A stretch of 64,000 nt of DNA from Lutibacter oricola (lineage in GTDB: Bacteria > Bacteroidota > Bacteroidia > Flavobacteriales > Flavobacteriaceae): positions 62,001 to 126,000 of the forward strand of contig NZ_FNNJ01000010.1 in NCBI RefSeq assembly GCF_900106565.1, given 5' to 3'. The stretch's first letter is position 1. Each line of letters opens with the position of its first letter. Position numbers and translations under genes: made by a program. Positions 8,148 to 17,926 of the stretch are shown here, in pieces. The notes under the pieces are model-generated. The model was given only the letters and a program-made list of their open reading frames with translations. It was not told the origin of the DNA and did not search any database.

Positions 8148-10274
8148 TTATTTGTTGTTTTCAACAATATAATTCATCATTTTTTTAATTAAATGAACTC
8201 TATCATAACCACGTACATTGTGCTCGTGCATTGGGTATGTAAAAAAGTCTATTTGCACTTTTTGTTTAATAGCTTCTTGTAATAAAGACATACTGTGCTG
8301 AGGTACTACAACCGGATCAACACTACCGTGAATAATAAGCATTTTTCCGTCTAAATTTTTAATATAATTAGCTACTTTGGTCTTGTTGTAACCCTCTGGA
8401 TTTTCCTGTGGAGTATCCATATAACGTTCACCATACATAACTTCGTAATATTTCCAGTCAATTACTGGTCCACCTGCAACAGCAGTTGTAAACACACCTG
8501 GATTACGTAACATTAAACTAGTAGTCATAAAACCACCATAACTCCAACCGTTAACAGCAATTCTAGAGCTATCTACATAATTTAAGCTTTTTAAATAGTC
8601 AATTCCTGTAAGTTGATCGCTAATTTCAGCATCACCTAAATTACGGTGAATAATGCTTTCAAAAGCAAAACCTCTATTAGCAGAACCTCTATTATCTAAA
8701 GTAAACACAATATAATCGTTTGCAGTAGCAAATGCTTGCATCCACAAATTAGAACCTCCTAACCAAGAATTTGTAATCATTTGTGCGTGAGGTCCTCCAT
8801 ACACATACACCATAACTGGATATTTTTTTGAAGCATCAAAATTTGCAGGTTTAATAATACGTGTATAAAGTTTAGTACCATCTTCACCTTTTAAGCTTCC
8901 AAATTCGGTAGTTCCAATTTTATAATCTTTTAATGGGTTTTTTGAAGTGTAAATAGTTGTTGAAGTTCCTTTTTTTGTATCAATTACATTAATATCATTT
9001 GGAGTAGAAAGGTTACTATATTGGTCGATTAAAAAACTACCATCTGAACTTAATTGTGTTCTGTGCGTTCCAGCATCTGTTGTTAATTTTGTGTATTTAC
9101 CAGATTTTAAATTAACTTTATAAGTGTGGTTTTCTCTTGCATCTTCACTAGTTCCAGTTATAAATACATTTTTAGCTTTGGCATCAAAACCAAGAACGTC
9201 ATTTACAACCCAATTAAATTTTGTTACTTGTTTTACTAATTTCCCTTCAGTTGTGTATTGGTATAAATTCATAAAACCATCTCGTTCGCTAAACCATAAA
9301 AAGTTTGTGTTGCTGTTAGGTATAAAAATAGCATCGTGCTCTGGTTCTGTCCATTTATCGCTAGTTTCTTCTAAAATAGTTTTTACTTTATTACCAGTTT
9401 CAACATTGTATAAGTTTAACCAATAATGATTTTGACCTCGGTTGATTTCAGCAATTAAAACAAATTTTTCATCAGGTGTCCAAGAAAGATTTGTTAAATA
9501 ATGCTCATCTGAGGTGTCAATATTTAAGTAAGAAGTTTTTTGAGTAGCTAAGTTGAAAATACCAATTTTAGCTTGTTCACTTCCTTGTCCTGCCATTGGG
9601 TATTTAATATTTTTTAATGAAGCAGGGTATGAGTTAACATCAACTAAAGGATAATTAGTTACGTTACTTTCATCTTTTTGATAAAAAGCTAAATAATTTC
9701 CTTTTGGACTCCAAAATGTTCCTTTGTAAATACCAAATTCACTTCTATGTATAGTTTGTCCAGAAACAATATTTTTATCTTTAATATTGGTAACTTCAAT
9801 TTTTGGATTTGAAGAGTTTGCAATAAATAAATTGTTGTCTAGTGTATAAGCAACAGCTTTAGCCTTTGAATTAAACTCGTTATTTTCAGCTTTTTCATCA
9901 AAAGACACAGTAGTTTCTTTTGTTTTAGAAACATAATTGTAAGTTTCAATAGCAGTTCCATTTTGAAATGAAAAAGTTGTTGAAGAAATATCTTTTATTT
10001 GCGGAAACCTTTTTAAATTACTGTATGTTTTTTGAAGTGATTCAAAAGAAATATTAGTTGTTATAGTATTACTTTTTGCATTTGTAAAAATTAAACTATT
10101 CTCTTTTTGATATACATAAGTATTTGTGTTTTCTACCCAGTGTCTGTTATAAATAGAAGTAGGGTATAAGCCTTTATAATAACCTAGAACTGCATCATCA
10201 ATAGTTAATTCTTTTTCTTGTGAAAAGCCAAAAAATAAGACACTTAAAAATAGAAATGTAAATAGTTTTTTCAT
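8148..10274 (-). CDS. S9 family peptidase (dipeptidyl peptidase IV)
   Basis: Secreted or periplasmic serine exopeptidase that removes X-Pro dipeptides (708 residues). It starts with a signal peptide (FTFLFLSVLFFGFSQ). An N-terminal beta-propeller (DPPIV_N) covers about residues 90-440. The C-terminal alpha/beta hydrolase has the nucleophile in GWSYGGF (about residue 575), the Asp in HGSVDPVV and the His in MHEHNVRG. YVYGGPHAQ supplies the oxyanion region. Length and order are normal for bacterial DPP IV. It appears to be a single-gene unit. Confidence 0.93.
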   Translation of the reverse strand: MKKLFTFLFLSVLFFGFSQEKELTIDDAVLGYYKGLYPTSIYNRHWVENTNTYVYQKENSLIFTNAKSNTITTNISFESLQKTYSNLKRFPQIKDISSTTFSFQNGTAIETYNYVSKTKETTVSFDEKAENNEFNSKAKAVAYTLDNNLFIANSSNPKIEVTNIKDKNIVSGQTIHRSEFGIYKGTFWSPKGNYLAFYQKDESNVTNYPLVDVNSYPASLKNIKYPMAGQGSEQAKIGIFNLATQKTSYLNIDTSDEHYLTNLSWTPDEKFVLIAEINRGQNHYWLNLYNVETGNKVKTILEETSDKWTEPEHDAIFIPNSNTNFLWFSERDGFMNLYQYTTEGKLVKQVTKFNWVVNDVLGFDAKAKNVFITGTSEDARENHTYKVNLKSGKYTKLTTDAGTHRTQLSSDGSFLIDQYSNLSTPNDINVIDTKKGTSTTIYTSKNPLKDYKIGTTEFGSLKGEDGTKLYTRIIKPANFDASKKYPVMVYVYGGPHAQMITNSWLGGSNLWMQAFATANDYIVFTLDNRGSANRGFAFESIIHRNLGDAEISDQLTGIDYLKSLNYVDSSRIAVNGWSYGGFMTTSLMLRNPGVFTTAVAGGPVIDWKYYEVMYGERYMDTPQENPEGYNKTKVANYIKNLDGKMLIIHGSVDPVVVPQHSMSLLQEAIKQKVQIDFFTYPMHEHNVRGYDRVHLIKKMMNYIVENNK

Positions 10275-10339
10275 TATTGAGTTTTATTTGTTTTAAAAAA
10301 TAAAATTAATGAAAATTGTGATTCTATAGTAGTATTATA

Positions 10340-11359
10340 TTAGTTATTATTAAAACTAATCCTAGCCATTATTGGGTTATGGTCCGAGTATTTAACAGGA
10401 TATGTTTTAAAGTTGTTTACAGGAAAACTTTCATCTGTTAAAATGAAATCAATTCTAAAAGGGAACGGGAAATCATACGTTTTTCCAAAACCTTTACCAG
10501 CCTCTTCAAAAGCATCGTTTTTATTTTCTTTTAATTGATGATAAGCCCAAGAAAATGCATTGTTATTAAAATCTCCACAAATTATAGTTTTTAAGTTGCT
10601 TTTTGCCATATGCAATTTTAATAATTCAATTTGATTGGCTTGAATTTTAAAAGCTTTCTCTACACGCTTTCTTAGTTTTTCTCCGTTTTCTTTAGTAAGT
10701 TCTTCCTTCTGAGGATTTATTTGAAGCGATTGTAAATGAACATTATAGATACGGATTGTATCTTTTCCTTTTAAAATGTCAACAAAAATGGCATTATTAT
10801 TTGTTGGGCTAGAAAAGTTTAATGATCCTTTGTTTAAGATTTTGTATCTAGTATATATTGCTTGACCAAAAATGCTCTTTTTTTTAGAAAAAGTATATCT
10901 GTATGGAAATTTTAAAATTGATTTTTTGTCGTTAGAATATTCTTGTAAACAAAGAATGTCTGGTTGTTTATTCGTAATAAAATCTATTATCTTTTTATCA
11001 ACACCTTCTTCCTTAATGTTTTTATATTTATTGAACATACGTACATTGTAGCTCATTATTTTGGTATCACTTTCTAGTAAAATTTTCTTTTCTGAAATAT
11101 TATAAAACTTAGTTAAATATGGAAAGCCAATTAGTAATACGAATAAAGACAATAAAAATTGTTTTTTTAATTTAATAAGCCAGTAAATAGCAAATATTAA
11201 GTTTATTAGTATTAAAAAAGGTACAGATAAGCTAATTATAGAAATTAGAGATATTGAGTTTGGAGATATAAAATAGGTTAAATAAGAGAGTATAAGTAAT
11301 GTTGCCAATAAAGAATTGACAAAGAATAATAATTTATCTAGTAGGGATAATTTTTTCAT
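10340..11359 (-). CDS. Endonuclease/exonuclease/phosphatase-fold membrane protein
   Basis: A 339-residue protein with three N-terminal hydrophobic segments (about residues 10-85) followed by an EEP domain. Visible catalytic motifs are MSYNVRMFN, CLQEYSND (metal-binding Glu), IYNVHLQS, ICGDFNNNAFS and the C-terminal SDHNPI. The domain is predicted to act on phosphodiester bonds of nucleic acids, lipids or inositol phosphates, and placement after membrane helices suggests a membrane-facing substrate. It is the last gene of the mutL-rhomboid-rhomboid run, one base after the preceding stop codon. Confidence 0.85.
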   Translation of the reverse strand: MKKLSLLDKLLFFVNSLLATLLILSYLTYFISPNSISLISIISLSVPFLILINLIFAIYWLIKLKKQFLLSLFVLLIGFPYLTKFYNISEKKILLESDTKIMSYNVRMFNKYKNIKEEGVDKKIIDFITNKQPDILCLQEYSNDKKSILKFPYRYTFSKKKSIFGQAIYTRYKILNKGSLNFSSPTNNNAIFVDILKGKDTIRIYNVHLQSLQINPQKEELTKENGEKLRKRVEKAFKIQANQIELLKLHMAKSNLKTIICGDFNNNAFSWAYHQLKENKNDAFEEAGKGFGKTYDFPFPFRIDFILTDESFPVNNFKTYPVKYSDHNPIMARISFNNN

Positions 11360-11360
11360 A

Positions 11361-12197
11361 TTATTTTCTTCCAGCTCTAAATAAAAAGTCTTTTTCTTTT
11401 TGTGTTAAACTATCATATCCAGATTTACTAATTTTATCTAGAATGTCGTTAATTTTACCTTGTTTATTTTTAGATACCTCATTTTTAGTACTAGATCTTC
11501 TTTTAGATTTATGTACAGTTTTAAGGTTTGAATTCTTTTTATTTGTAAACAAATTAGTAAAAAAATCAATACTATTTTCAAACCATTTACCAATATCATT
11601 TCCTTGACTTAATTGTTTAGAATAAACAAAACCTAGTAGAGCGCCACTTAAATGAGCAATTGCACCACCATTATCATTATTAGTAAGTTGTAATATATTT
11701 AACGAAACATAAATTGCAGCTAATACCCAAAGTTCAACACTGCCAATAAAGCGTAAACGTAGTGCGTAACGTGGCACTTTAGTAGCAATAGCAACAAAAA
11801 CAGTTGCAATAGCAGCAGATGCTCCTGCTAGGGGTAATCCGTTTTGTTGGGTAAAATAATAAGTAGTTAAAAAAGCAATACCACCAACAAATAAACCTAA
11901 AAAGTAAAAGTTTAGGAATTGTTTTTTAGTGTAAAAATCTAAAAACAAATTACCTATATAATACAGTACTAATAAATTTGAAATTAAATGTATAAAACGT
12001 TGATGTATAAAACCATATGATAATAATGTCCAAGGTTTTGTAATAAAACTATCTATGTTTGAAGGCAATGCAAACCATTCAATTATAAAATTGCTTAAAA
12101 GTGCAGTTACCAAAAATAGAAATGCATTTATATAAACAATCCGTTCAACTATGTTGGCTTTGTTGTAAGCAGCTTTTATGTCGTTTAGTATATTCAA
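11361..12197 (-). CDS. Rhomboid intramembrane serine protease (first of two)
   Basis: Polytopic protease of 278 residues with six membrane segments. The family features are FIHQRFIHLISNLLVLY in the second helix, the active-site Ser in GASAAIAT, and the His of the dyad in AHLSGALLGF. A basic, lysine/serine-rich C-terminal tail of about 80 residues (KSKRRSSTKNE) follows the last helix and is not part of the catalytic core. Its neighbour at 12199 is a second rhomboid one base away. The substrates are unknown. Confidence 0.9.
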   Translation of the reverse strand: MNILNDIKAAYNKANIVERIVYINAFLFLVTALLSNFIIEWFALPSNIDSFITKPWTLLSYGFIHQRFIHLISNLLVLYYIGNLFLDFYTKKQFLNFYFLGLFVGGIAFLTTYYFTQQNGLPLAGASAAIATVFVAIATKVPRYALRLRFIGSVELWVLAAIYVSLNILQLTNNDNGGAIAHLSGALLGFVYSKQLSQGNDIGKWFENSIDFFTNLFTNKKNSNLKTVHKSKRRSSTKNEVSKNKQGKINDILDKISKSGYDSLTQKEKDFLFRAGRK

Positions 12198-12198
12198 A

Positions 12199-12933
12199 TT
12201 AGTTCCAGCGTTTAAATTGATTTTGTTTCCAATACCAAGCTATTAAAAATCCTATTAAAGCCCCACCAACGTGTGCAAAGTGAGCAACGTTTCCTATTGA
12301 ATATTTAGTCATTCCAAAGAATAAATCTCCAAAAATAATTAATGGTATAAAATATTTTGCAGCAATTGGAACAGGGAAAAATATAAGAGCCAGTTTAGCG
12401 TTAGGAAAACTTAATCCAAATGCAACTAAAATTCCATAAACAGCACCAGATGCTCCAACAGCAGGCGTATGGTATGTTGCATAAAATTCATTAAGTTGTT
12501 CGCTAGAAACGGTCTGTAATATGCTATCGTTATAACTTCCTGTAGTTAAAATGTTTTTAATATCTTCAGCAGACATTCCAATATTTATTAATTGATCGTA
12601 AACACCGTTAAATTGGAAGTAATTTACCAATGTATAAATGACACCGGCACCTAAACCCGCAGATAAATAAAAGAAAATAAATTTATTTTTTCCCCACATT
12701 TGTTCAAGTGGAGTACCAAAAGCCCACAAACCATACATATTAAAAAGTATGTGCGATATGCCTCCGTGCATAAACATATGAGTAGCAAACTGCCAAAATC
12801 CGAATTTTTCGTTTTCAGGAAAGTATAAAGCAAACATACTGTCTAAGCCTAAATTAGGCAATAGTTGTGGCGCCACAAAAAAGATGACGTTTATTATTAT
12901 TAAATGTTTTACAGCTTCAGTAATTCTTCCCAT
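12199..12933 (-). CDS. Rhomboid intramembrane serine protease (second of two)
   Basis: A 244-residue rhomboid with an intact core: HMFMHGGISHILFNMYGLW with the conserved His and Asn, the nucleophile in VGASGAVYG, and the catalytic His in FAHVGGALIGF. It ends almost directly after the last helix (WYWKQNQFKRWN), unlike the tailed neighbour at 11361. A loop of about 45 residues between helices 3 and 4 is longer than usual. It lies 20 bases downstream of mutL and is probably co-transcribed with it. Confidence 0.92.
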   Translation of the reverse strand: MGRITEAVKHLIIINVIFFVAPQLLPNLGLDSMFALYFPENEKFGFWQFATHMFMHGGISHILFNMYGLWAFGTPLEQMWGKNKFIFFYLSAGLGAGVIYTLVNYFQFNGVYDQLINIGMSAEDIKNILTTGSYNDSILQTVSSEQLNEFYATYHTPAVGASGAVYGILVAFGLSFPNAKLALIFFPVPIAAKYFIPLIIFGDLFFGMTKYSIGNVAHFAHVGGALIGFLIAWYWKQNQFKRWN

Positions 12934-12953
12934 AATTTAATTAGTTAACAAGG

Positions 12954-14774
12954 TTAATTGTTAAATCGTTTATCAATTTCATCAATATTAACTGTAACAA
13001 AGGTTTTTTTACCAAACGGAGATAAATCTGGTTGTTTGGTTAAAAATAAATTGTTTACAATTTCTTCTTGTTCTTTAGCATCTAATTTTGTGCCAGTTTT
13101 AATAGCAAGACTTTTTGCCAAACTTTTTGCCATTATGTCAAGTTGACTAAAACTTGTATCAGGAATATCGTTTTTAATATCGTCTAATAATTGTTCAATA
13201 ATTATAGTAGTTTGGCTTTCGGTAATATTTACCGGAATACCTTTTATAACAATAGTTTCATTAGTTATAGTATCAAATAAAAAGCCTACACTTTCTAAAT
13301 CTTCTTTAATTTCTTTAATTAAATCAATATCAGTAGCACTAAAATTTATTTCTAAAGGAAACAACAATTGTTGGCTCATAGCATCTTTAACAGTTATGTT
13401 TTCTAAAAATTCTTCATATAAAATACGTTGGTGTGCTAAATTTTGGTGTATATATACAATTCCCGATTTTATACTACTAACAATATATTTTGAGTGTATT
13501 TGATATGTTTTGTTAACAGTTTTTTCTTCAGTAAATAATTGATTTAAAACTGGTTCAGCTTCAACTTCAATTTTCTCTACATCAAGACCAGTATACAAAC
13601 TATCCCAATTAGCTTCTTCTTTTTTAAAGGGCTTTGGGGTATATGGTTTTGAAGTGGTTTCAGCTTTAAAGGGATTAAAATCTGGGTTAACCGAAACTTT
13701 AGGTGTTGAAGGTGCTGTTTTATTTTTGAAATTATACGGCGTATCTAATTGCGCATCTCTATTAAAATCTAAAACAGGTGCTACATTATATTGCCCTAAA
13801 CTATGCTTTATGGTTGAACGCAATATGGCATACAGCGTTTTTTCATCGTCAAACTTAATTTCAGTTTTTGTTGGATGAATATTTATATCAATACTTTTAG
13901 CAGGTACGTTTAAAAATAAAAAATACGTAGGAAAATGTCCGTTAGAAATTAACCCTTCAAAAGCACTTGTAACAGCATGATTTAAATAGGCATTTTTAAT
14001 AAACCTGTCGTTTACAAAAAAGAATTGTTCACCTCTTTTTTTCTTAGCAAATTCTGGTTTAGCCACAAAACCTGTAATTTCAACTACATCGGTAGCTTCG
14101 CTTATAGGAACTAATTTTTCATTGGTTTTTTTACCTAAAATAGAAACAATACGTTGACGTAAATTTCCTTTGGGTAATACATATATTTCACTATCGTTAT
14201 GGTGAAATGAAAATGCAATAGATGGATGTGCTAAAGATACTCTTTGAAATTCATTAACAATATGCCTGGTTTCAACGGTGTTTGATTTTAAAAAGTTTCT
14301 ACGTGCTGGTATGTTATAAAACAAGTTTTTAACAGAAAGTGAAGTTCCTGTTGAAGCAGAAACACTTTCTTGAGAAGTTACGGCACTACCTTCTATTTTA
14401 ATAAGTGTACCTAGTTCTTCTGTTTCTTGTTTGGTTTTTAATTCTACATGTGCAATTGCGGCAATAGATGCTAAAGCTTCACCTCTAAAACCTTTAGTTT
14501 GTAGATTAAATAAATCTTCTGCTTTTTGAATTTTTGAAGTTGCATGACGTTCAAAACATAAACGAGCATCGGTAACACTCATTCCTTTTCCATTATCAAT
14601 AACTTGAACTAAGGTTCTGCCTGAATCTTTAACAATAAGTTTTATTGAAGTAGCACCTGCATCAATAGCGTTTTCTAGTAATTCTTTAACAACGGATGAT
14701 GGGCGCTGAACAACTTCCCCAGCTGCAATTTGATTAGCAACGTGGTCTGGTAATAATTGAATGATGTCGGACAT
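12954..14774 (-). CDS. mutL: DNA mismatch repair protein MutL
   Basis: Mismatch-repair matchmaker ATPase of 606 residues. The GHKL ATPase motifs are clear: ENAIDAGAT, DNGKGM, and TKGFRGEALASI, followed by the transducer domain (RFIKNAYLNHAV, DINIHPTKTEIKF). A linker of about 90 residues precedes the C-terminal dimerisation domain. At about residues 440-452 the position of the DQHAxxE endonuclease motif reads HQNLAHQRILYEE, so the metal-binding Asp and Glu are replaced. The start codon overlaps the stop of the upstream one-TM gene by one base (TAATG), indicating coupling. Confidence 0.96.
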   Translation of the reverse strand: MSDIIQLLPDHVANQIAAGEVVQRPSSVVKELLENAIDAGATSIKLIVKDSGRTLVQVIDNGKGMSVTDARLCFERHATSKIQKAEDLFNLQTKGFRGEALASIAAIAHVELKTKQETEELGTLIKIEGSAVTSQESVSASTGTSLSVKNLFYNIPARRNFLKSNTVETRHIVNEFQRVSLAHPSIAFSFHHNDSEIYVLPKGNLRQRIVSILGKKTNEKLVPISEATDVVEITGFVAKPEFAKKKRGEQFFFVNDRFIKNAYLNHAVTSAFEGLISNGHFPTYFLFLNVPAKSIDINIHPTKTEIKFDDEKTLYAILRSTIKHSLGQYNVAPVLDFNRDAQLDTPYNFKNKTAPSTPKVSVNPDFNPFKAETTSKPYTPKPFKKEEANWDSLYTGLDVEKIEVEAEPVLNQLFTEEKTVNKTYQIHSKYIVSSIKSGIVYIHQNLAHQRILYEEFLENITVKDAMSQQLLFPLEINFSATDIDLIKEIKEDLESVGFLFDTITNETIVIKGIPVNITESQTTIIIEQLLDDIKNDIPDTSFSQLDIMAKSLAKSLAIKTGTKLDAKEQEEIVNNLFLTKQPDLSPFGKKTFVTVNIDEIDKRFNN

Positions 14775-15067
14775 TAAAACGGTTTCTTGAAAATTGATAA
14801 ATCAAAATCAATAATATAGAGAAATATAAAAACAAGAATAGCAGCAACTATAATAATTACTTTATTAAAACCATAGTTTTCTGATGCCTTCATTTCATCT
14901 AAAGCAGAGTTAACTTTGCCTTTTAGATTTTGTTTTTCTCCAACAGTAGATCTAAACTCATCAAACTTATGTCTAACTTCATATGGATTACCATCACCTT
15001 TAAAATACCTTGGTTTGTATTCGAATTTTTTATTTTTTCGCTTGCTTAAAATTCCCATAATAGTCAA
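14774..15067 (-). CDS. One-TM protein between ribH and mutL
   Basis: A 97-residue protein conserved in appearance with flavobacterial genes in this place, sometimes mislabelled as a riboflavin synthase subunit. A basic N-terminus (KRKNKKFEYKPRYFKGDGN) and a charged middle are followed by one hydrophobic segment (VIIIVAAILVFIFLYIIDF) near the C-terminus, so most of the protein should face the cytosol. No enzymatic motif is visible. Its stop overlaps the mutL start. An alternative start at M4 (MGILSKRK) is equally plausible. Confidence 0.7.
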   Translation of the reverse strand: MTIMGILSKRKNKKFEYKPRYFKGDGNPYEVRHKFDEFRSTVGEKQNLKGKVNSALDEMKASENYGFNKVIIIVAAILVFIFLYIIDFDLSIFKKPF

Positions 15068-15146
15068 ATATACTTAAAAAATAAGATATTTTAATACGAT
15101 TAAAAGTGTAAAAAAAAGTTAAAATGTAAAGATTATTGCCGTATGC

Positions 15147-15617
15147 TTATAAGTTTGCCATTTTAATTGCGGCAATAGCACATTCAATACCTTTGTTACC
15201 GTGTTTACCTCCAGAACGATCTAAAGATTGTTGTTTTGTATTGTCGGTTAAAACACAAAAAATAACAGGTACATCGTATTTAACATTCAAATCTACAATA
15301 CCTTGCGTAACACCTTCACATACAAAATCGAAGTGTTTAGTTTCACCTTGAATAACATTTCCAATTGCAATAATAGCATCAACCTTTTGAGTTTCTATCA
15401 TTTTTTTACAACCGTATACCAATTCAAAACTTCCAGGTACATCCCATTTTACAATGTTACCTTGTAATGCTCCATTTTCTAAAAGAGCTTCTTGAGCACC
15501 TAAATAAAGGTTGTTTGTAATTTCAGGATTCCATTCTGAAACAACAATCCCAAATCGAAAATTTTTCGCATTTGGGATTGTTGCTTTATCGTAATAAGAT
15601 AAATCTGTTGTTGCCAT
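15147..15617 (-). CDS. ribH: 6,7-dimethyl-8-ribityllumazine synthase
   Basis: Riboflavin pathway enzyme that condenses 5-amino-6-ribitylaminouracil with dihydroxybutanone phosphate. At 156 residues it has the normal length, with the family motifs VSEWNPEITNNL, WDVPGSFELV, AIGNVIQGETKHFDFV and the phosphate-binding region near the C-terminus (DRSGGKHGNKGIECA). It lies 8 bases downstream of the TPR protein gene. Other rib genes are not in the window. Confidence 0.96.
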   Translation of the reverse strand: MATTDLSYYDKATIPNAKNFRFGIVVSEWNPEITNNLYLGAQEALLENGALQGNIVKWDVPGSFELVYGCKKMIETQKVDAIIAIGNVIQGETKHFDFVCEGVTQGIVDLNVKYDVPVIFCVLTDNTKQQSLDRSGGKHGNKGIECAIAAIKMANL

Positions 15618-15625
15618 ACAACGTA

Positions 15626-16387
15626 TTAGTTTTTAGCAAATGTTGCTTTATTAATATAAATATCAATATTTCTAGCTTCGTTAGAAGTAGGGTAATCTTT
15701 TTTAATTCTAGAAAAAGCGTCTAAAGCTTTAGAGTATTTTTCTAATTCCATTGCTGTGTTACCAGCTTTAAATAAAAATAAAGGAGTAGAAAAATTGTTG
15801 TCTCTTAAGTTAGCAGCTTCTAAATAGTAATCTAAAGCGTCTTCTGGTTGGTTAATATCAGCAAAAGCATCACCAATTGCACCTTTAGCAGTTGGAGCTA
15901 ATAACTCATCTTCAGAAGTGAATTTTTGTAAATGCGAAATAGCTTCTTTATAGTTACTCATTTTTAAGTACGATAAACCAGCGTAGTAGTTTGCTAAATT
16001 TCCTGCAGAAGTTCCACTGAATTTATCAGCAATATCAACAAAACCGTATTTACCGTCAGTTCCGTCTAAACCTAAAGTTAACAAAGAATCTACAGCAACA
16101 GAGCTTGTCATTGCTTTTTCGAAATAAGTTTTAGGAAAAGCTAATTCGTTTGCAGCTTCTTTTTCTTTTGGAGCAGCTACAAATTTATTGTATGCTAAGT
16201 ATCCCAAAATTCCTGCTACTACTAAACCTAATAATATAAAAATTATTTTTTGGTTTTTAATAACCCATTGTTCCGATTTTGAAGCGGTTTCATCTAAAGT
16301 ATTAAATACTTCAGCTGTTGTAGATTGTTCCTCAACTACTTGTTGAGTTTTCTTTATTTTACCACCAGTCTTTTTATATGTTGCCAT
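15626..16387 (-). CDS. Membrane-anchored TPR protein (YfgM-like)
   Basis: A 253-residue protein with a lysine-rich cytosolic N-terminus of about 43 residues, one membrane segment (IIFILLGLVVAGILGYLAY) and a periplasmic domain with TPR-like helix pairs (NLANYYAGLSYLKMSNYKEA, DALDYYLEAANL, ALDAFSRIKKDYP). The topology matches the YfgM family, an ancillary Sec translocon/chaperone partner. That function is inferred, not shown. It is transcribed with ribH, and a TATTTTTG -7 element lies 22 bases upstream of the start. Confidence 0.8.
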   Translation of the reverse strand: MATYKKTGGKIKKTQQVVEEQSTTAEVFNTLDETASKSEQWVIKNQKIIFILLGLVVAGILGYLAYNKFVAAPKEKEAANELAFPKTYFEKAMTSSVAVDSLLTLGLDGTDGKYGFVDIADKFSGTSAGNLANYYAGLSYLKMSNYKEAISHLQKFTSEDELLAPTAKGAIGDAFADINQPEDALDYYLEAANLRDNNFSTPLFLFKAGNTAMELEKYSKALDAFSRIKKDYPTSNEARNIDIYINKATFAKN

Positions 16388-16408
16388 TTATTGTAAAATT
16401 TGTAGGCG

Positions 16409-16416
16409 CAAAAATA
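16409..16416 (-). promoter_or_regulatory. -7 promoter element of the TPR-ribH operon
   Basis: TATTTTTG on the minus strand, matching TAnnTTTG, 22 bases upstream of the TPR gene start in the divergent region shared with recF. Confidence 0.45.
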
Positions 16417-16499
16417 GAATATTTAAATGGAAAGTAAAAATGCAAATGGGTCTAAATTTCCATTTATTTTCAATAATTTTAAACTTTCAAAAAATATAA

Positions 16500-17579
16500 A
16501 TGCATTTACAAAAAATTACATTAGTAAATTTTAAAAATTTTGACTCTCAAACGTTTGATTTTGAGAGTAAAATAAATTGTTTTGTTGGAGATAATGGAGT
16601 TGGTAAAACAAATGTTTTAGATGCAATTTATTATTTATCTTTCGCAAAAAGTTACTTTAATCCGGTTGCTAGCCAAAATATTAGGCATACCGAAGACTTT
16701 TTTATGATAGAAGGAGAGTACAAAATGCAAGAAAAAATAGAAAATGTAGTTTGTAGTTTAAAAAGAGGAAGCAAAAAAGTAGTAAAAAGAAATGGTAAAG
16801 CTTACGAAAAGTTTTCTGAACACATAGGGTATTTACCATTGGTTATAATTTCACCTGCAGATAGGGATTTAATTGTTGAAGGTAGTGATACGCGCCGTAA
16901 ATTTATGGATAGTGTAATTTCGCAAAGCGATAAAAATTATCTAAAAGCAGTTATTAACTATAATAAGGTGTTGGTACAGCGAAATTCTTTATTAAAGTAT
17001 TTTGCAGCTAATAGAACTTTTGATGCTGTAAACCTTAATGTTTATAATGAACAACTTACTAGTTATGGTTCTATAATTTTTGAAAAGAGAAATAACTTTT
17101 TAAATGAGTTTATTCCTATTTTTAAAGAGCGCTACAAAGCTATATCTGGAAATAACGAAACTGTTAATTTGGCTTATAAATCTCAATTGTTAGATATTGA
17201 TATGTTAAGTTTATTTGAGCAAAATATAGAAAGAGATAGAGTGTTGCAATATACTAGTGTTGGTGTACATAAAGATGATTTATTGTTTGAAATTGATGGG
17301 TTTCCTATAAAGAAATTTGGATCTCAAGGACAGCAAAAATCATATTTAATAGCCTTAAAGTTAGCGCAGTTCGATTTTATTAAAGCGCAATCTAAAGTGA
17401 AACCTATATTATTGTTAGATGATATTTTTGATAAATTAGATGATTCTAGAGTTTCTCAAATAATTAATCTAGTTGATAATGATGAATTTGGACAGCTTTT
17501 TATAAGTGATACTCATAAAGTTAGAACAGAAGAAGTAGTAAAAAAAACAAATCAAACCTATAAAATATTTGAATTGTAA
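16500..17579 (+). CDS. recF: DNA replication/repair protein RecF
   Basis: SMC-like ATPase of the RecFOR pathway that helps load RecA at single-stranded gaps. It is 359 residues long. Walker A is GDNGVGKTN (about residues 30-38), the ABC signature region is GSQGQQKSY, and Walker B is [11 protein letters not shown]. The last base is shared with the start codon of the DUF721 gene (TAATG), a common flavobacterial pairing. Confidence 0.96.
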   Translation: MHLQKITLVNFKNFDSQTFDFESKINCFVGDNGVGKTNVLDAIYYLSFAKSYFNPVASQNIRHTEDFFMIEGEYKMQEKIENVVCSLKRGSKKVVKRNGKAYEKFSEHIGYLPLVIISPADRDLIVEGSDTRRKFMDSVISQSDKNYLKAVINYNKVLVQRNSLLKYFAANRTFDAVNLNVYNEQLTSYGSIIFEKRNNFLNEFIPIFKERYKAISGNNETVNLAYKSQLLDIDMLSLFEQNIERDRVLQYTSVGVHKDDLLFEIDGFPIKKFGSQGQQKSYLIALKLAQFDFIKAQSKVKPILLLDDIFDKLDDSRVSQIINLVDNDEFGQLFISDTHKVRTEEVVKKTNQTYKIFEL

Positions 17580-17875
17580 TGGCAAAACGTACAAGAGAAT
17601 TTCAATCTATTGAAGAGTTAATGGGTAGCGTTATTAAAGAAAATAAACTTACCAAAGGATTAACTCAACTTTCTTTAGAAGAACATTGGGCAAAGCTAAT
17701 GGGTAATGGAGTCGTGTCATACACTCAAAGTATAGAAATTCAAGGAAAAACTTTAATAGTTAAATTAAATTCTTCGGTATTGAGAGAGGAGCTAAGCTAT
17801 GGTAAAGAAAAAATTGTTAAATTATTGAACGAAGAGTTTGGAGAAAAACTTATTTCAAAAGTGTTATTAACATAA
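17579..17875 (+). CDS. DUF721 (DciA-like) protein
   Basis: A 98-residue protein. The sequence from LTQLSLEEHWAKLMG through LIVKLNSSVLREELSYGKEKIVKLLNEEFG is the DUF721/DciA core, a KH-like fold implicated in replicative helicase loading in bacteria without DnaC. In Bacteroidota the gene normally follows recF, as here, with a one-base overlap. The helicase-loading role is known for related proteins and inferred here. Confidence 0.88.
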   Translation: MAKRTREFQSIEELMGSVIKENKLTKGLTQLSLEEHWAKLMGNGVVSYTQSIEIQGKTLIVKLNSSVLREELSYGKEKIVKLLNEEFGEKLISKVLLT

Positions 17876-17908
17876 AAAAACCAAGCTGAATTAACAACTT
17901 GGCTTTTT
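17876..17908. terminator. Bidirectional terminator between DUF721 and ndk
   Basis: CCAAG (17881-17885) pairs with CTTGG (17898-17902) and is flanked by an A-run on the left and a T-run on the right, giving a U-tract in both directions. It sits between two convergent genes. Confidence 0.75.
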
Positions 17909-17926
17909 AATTGATTGAATGTTTTT

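Noticed and set aside
12651..12833. Minus-strand frame of 60 codons inside the rhomboid gene
   Set aside because: Same strand but another frame of the well-supported rhomboid protein at 12199-12933.
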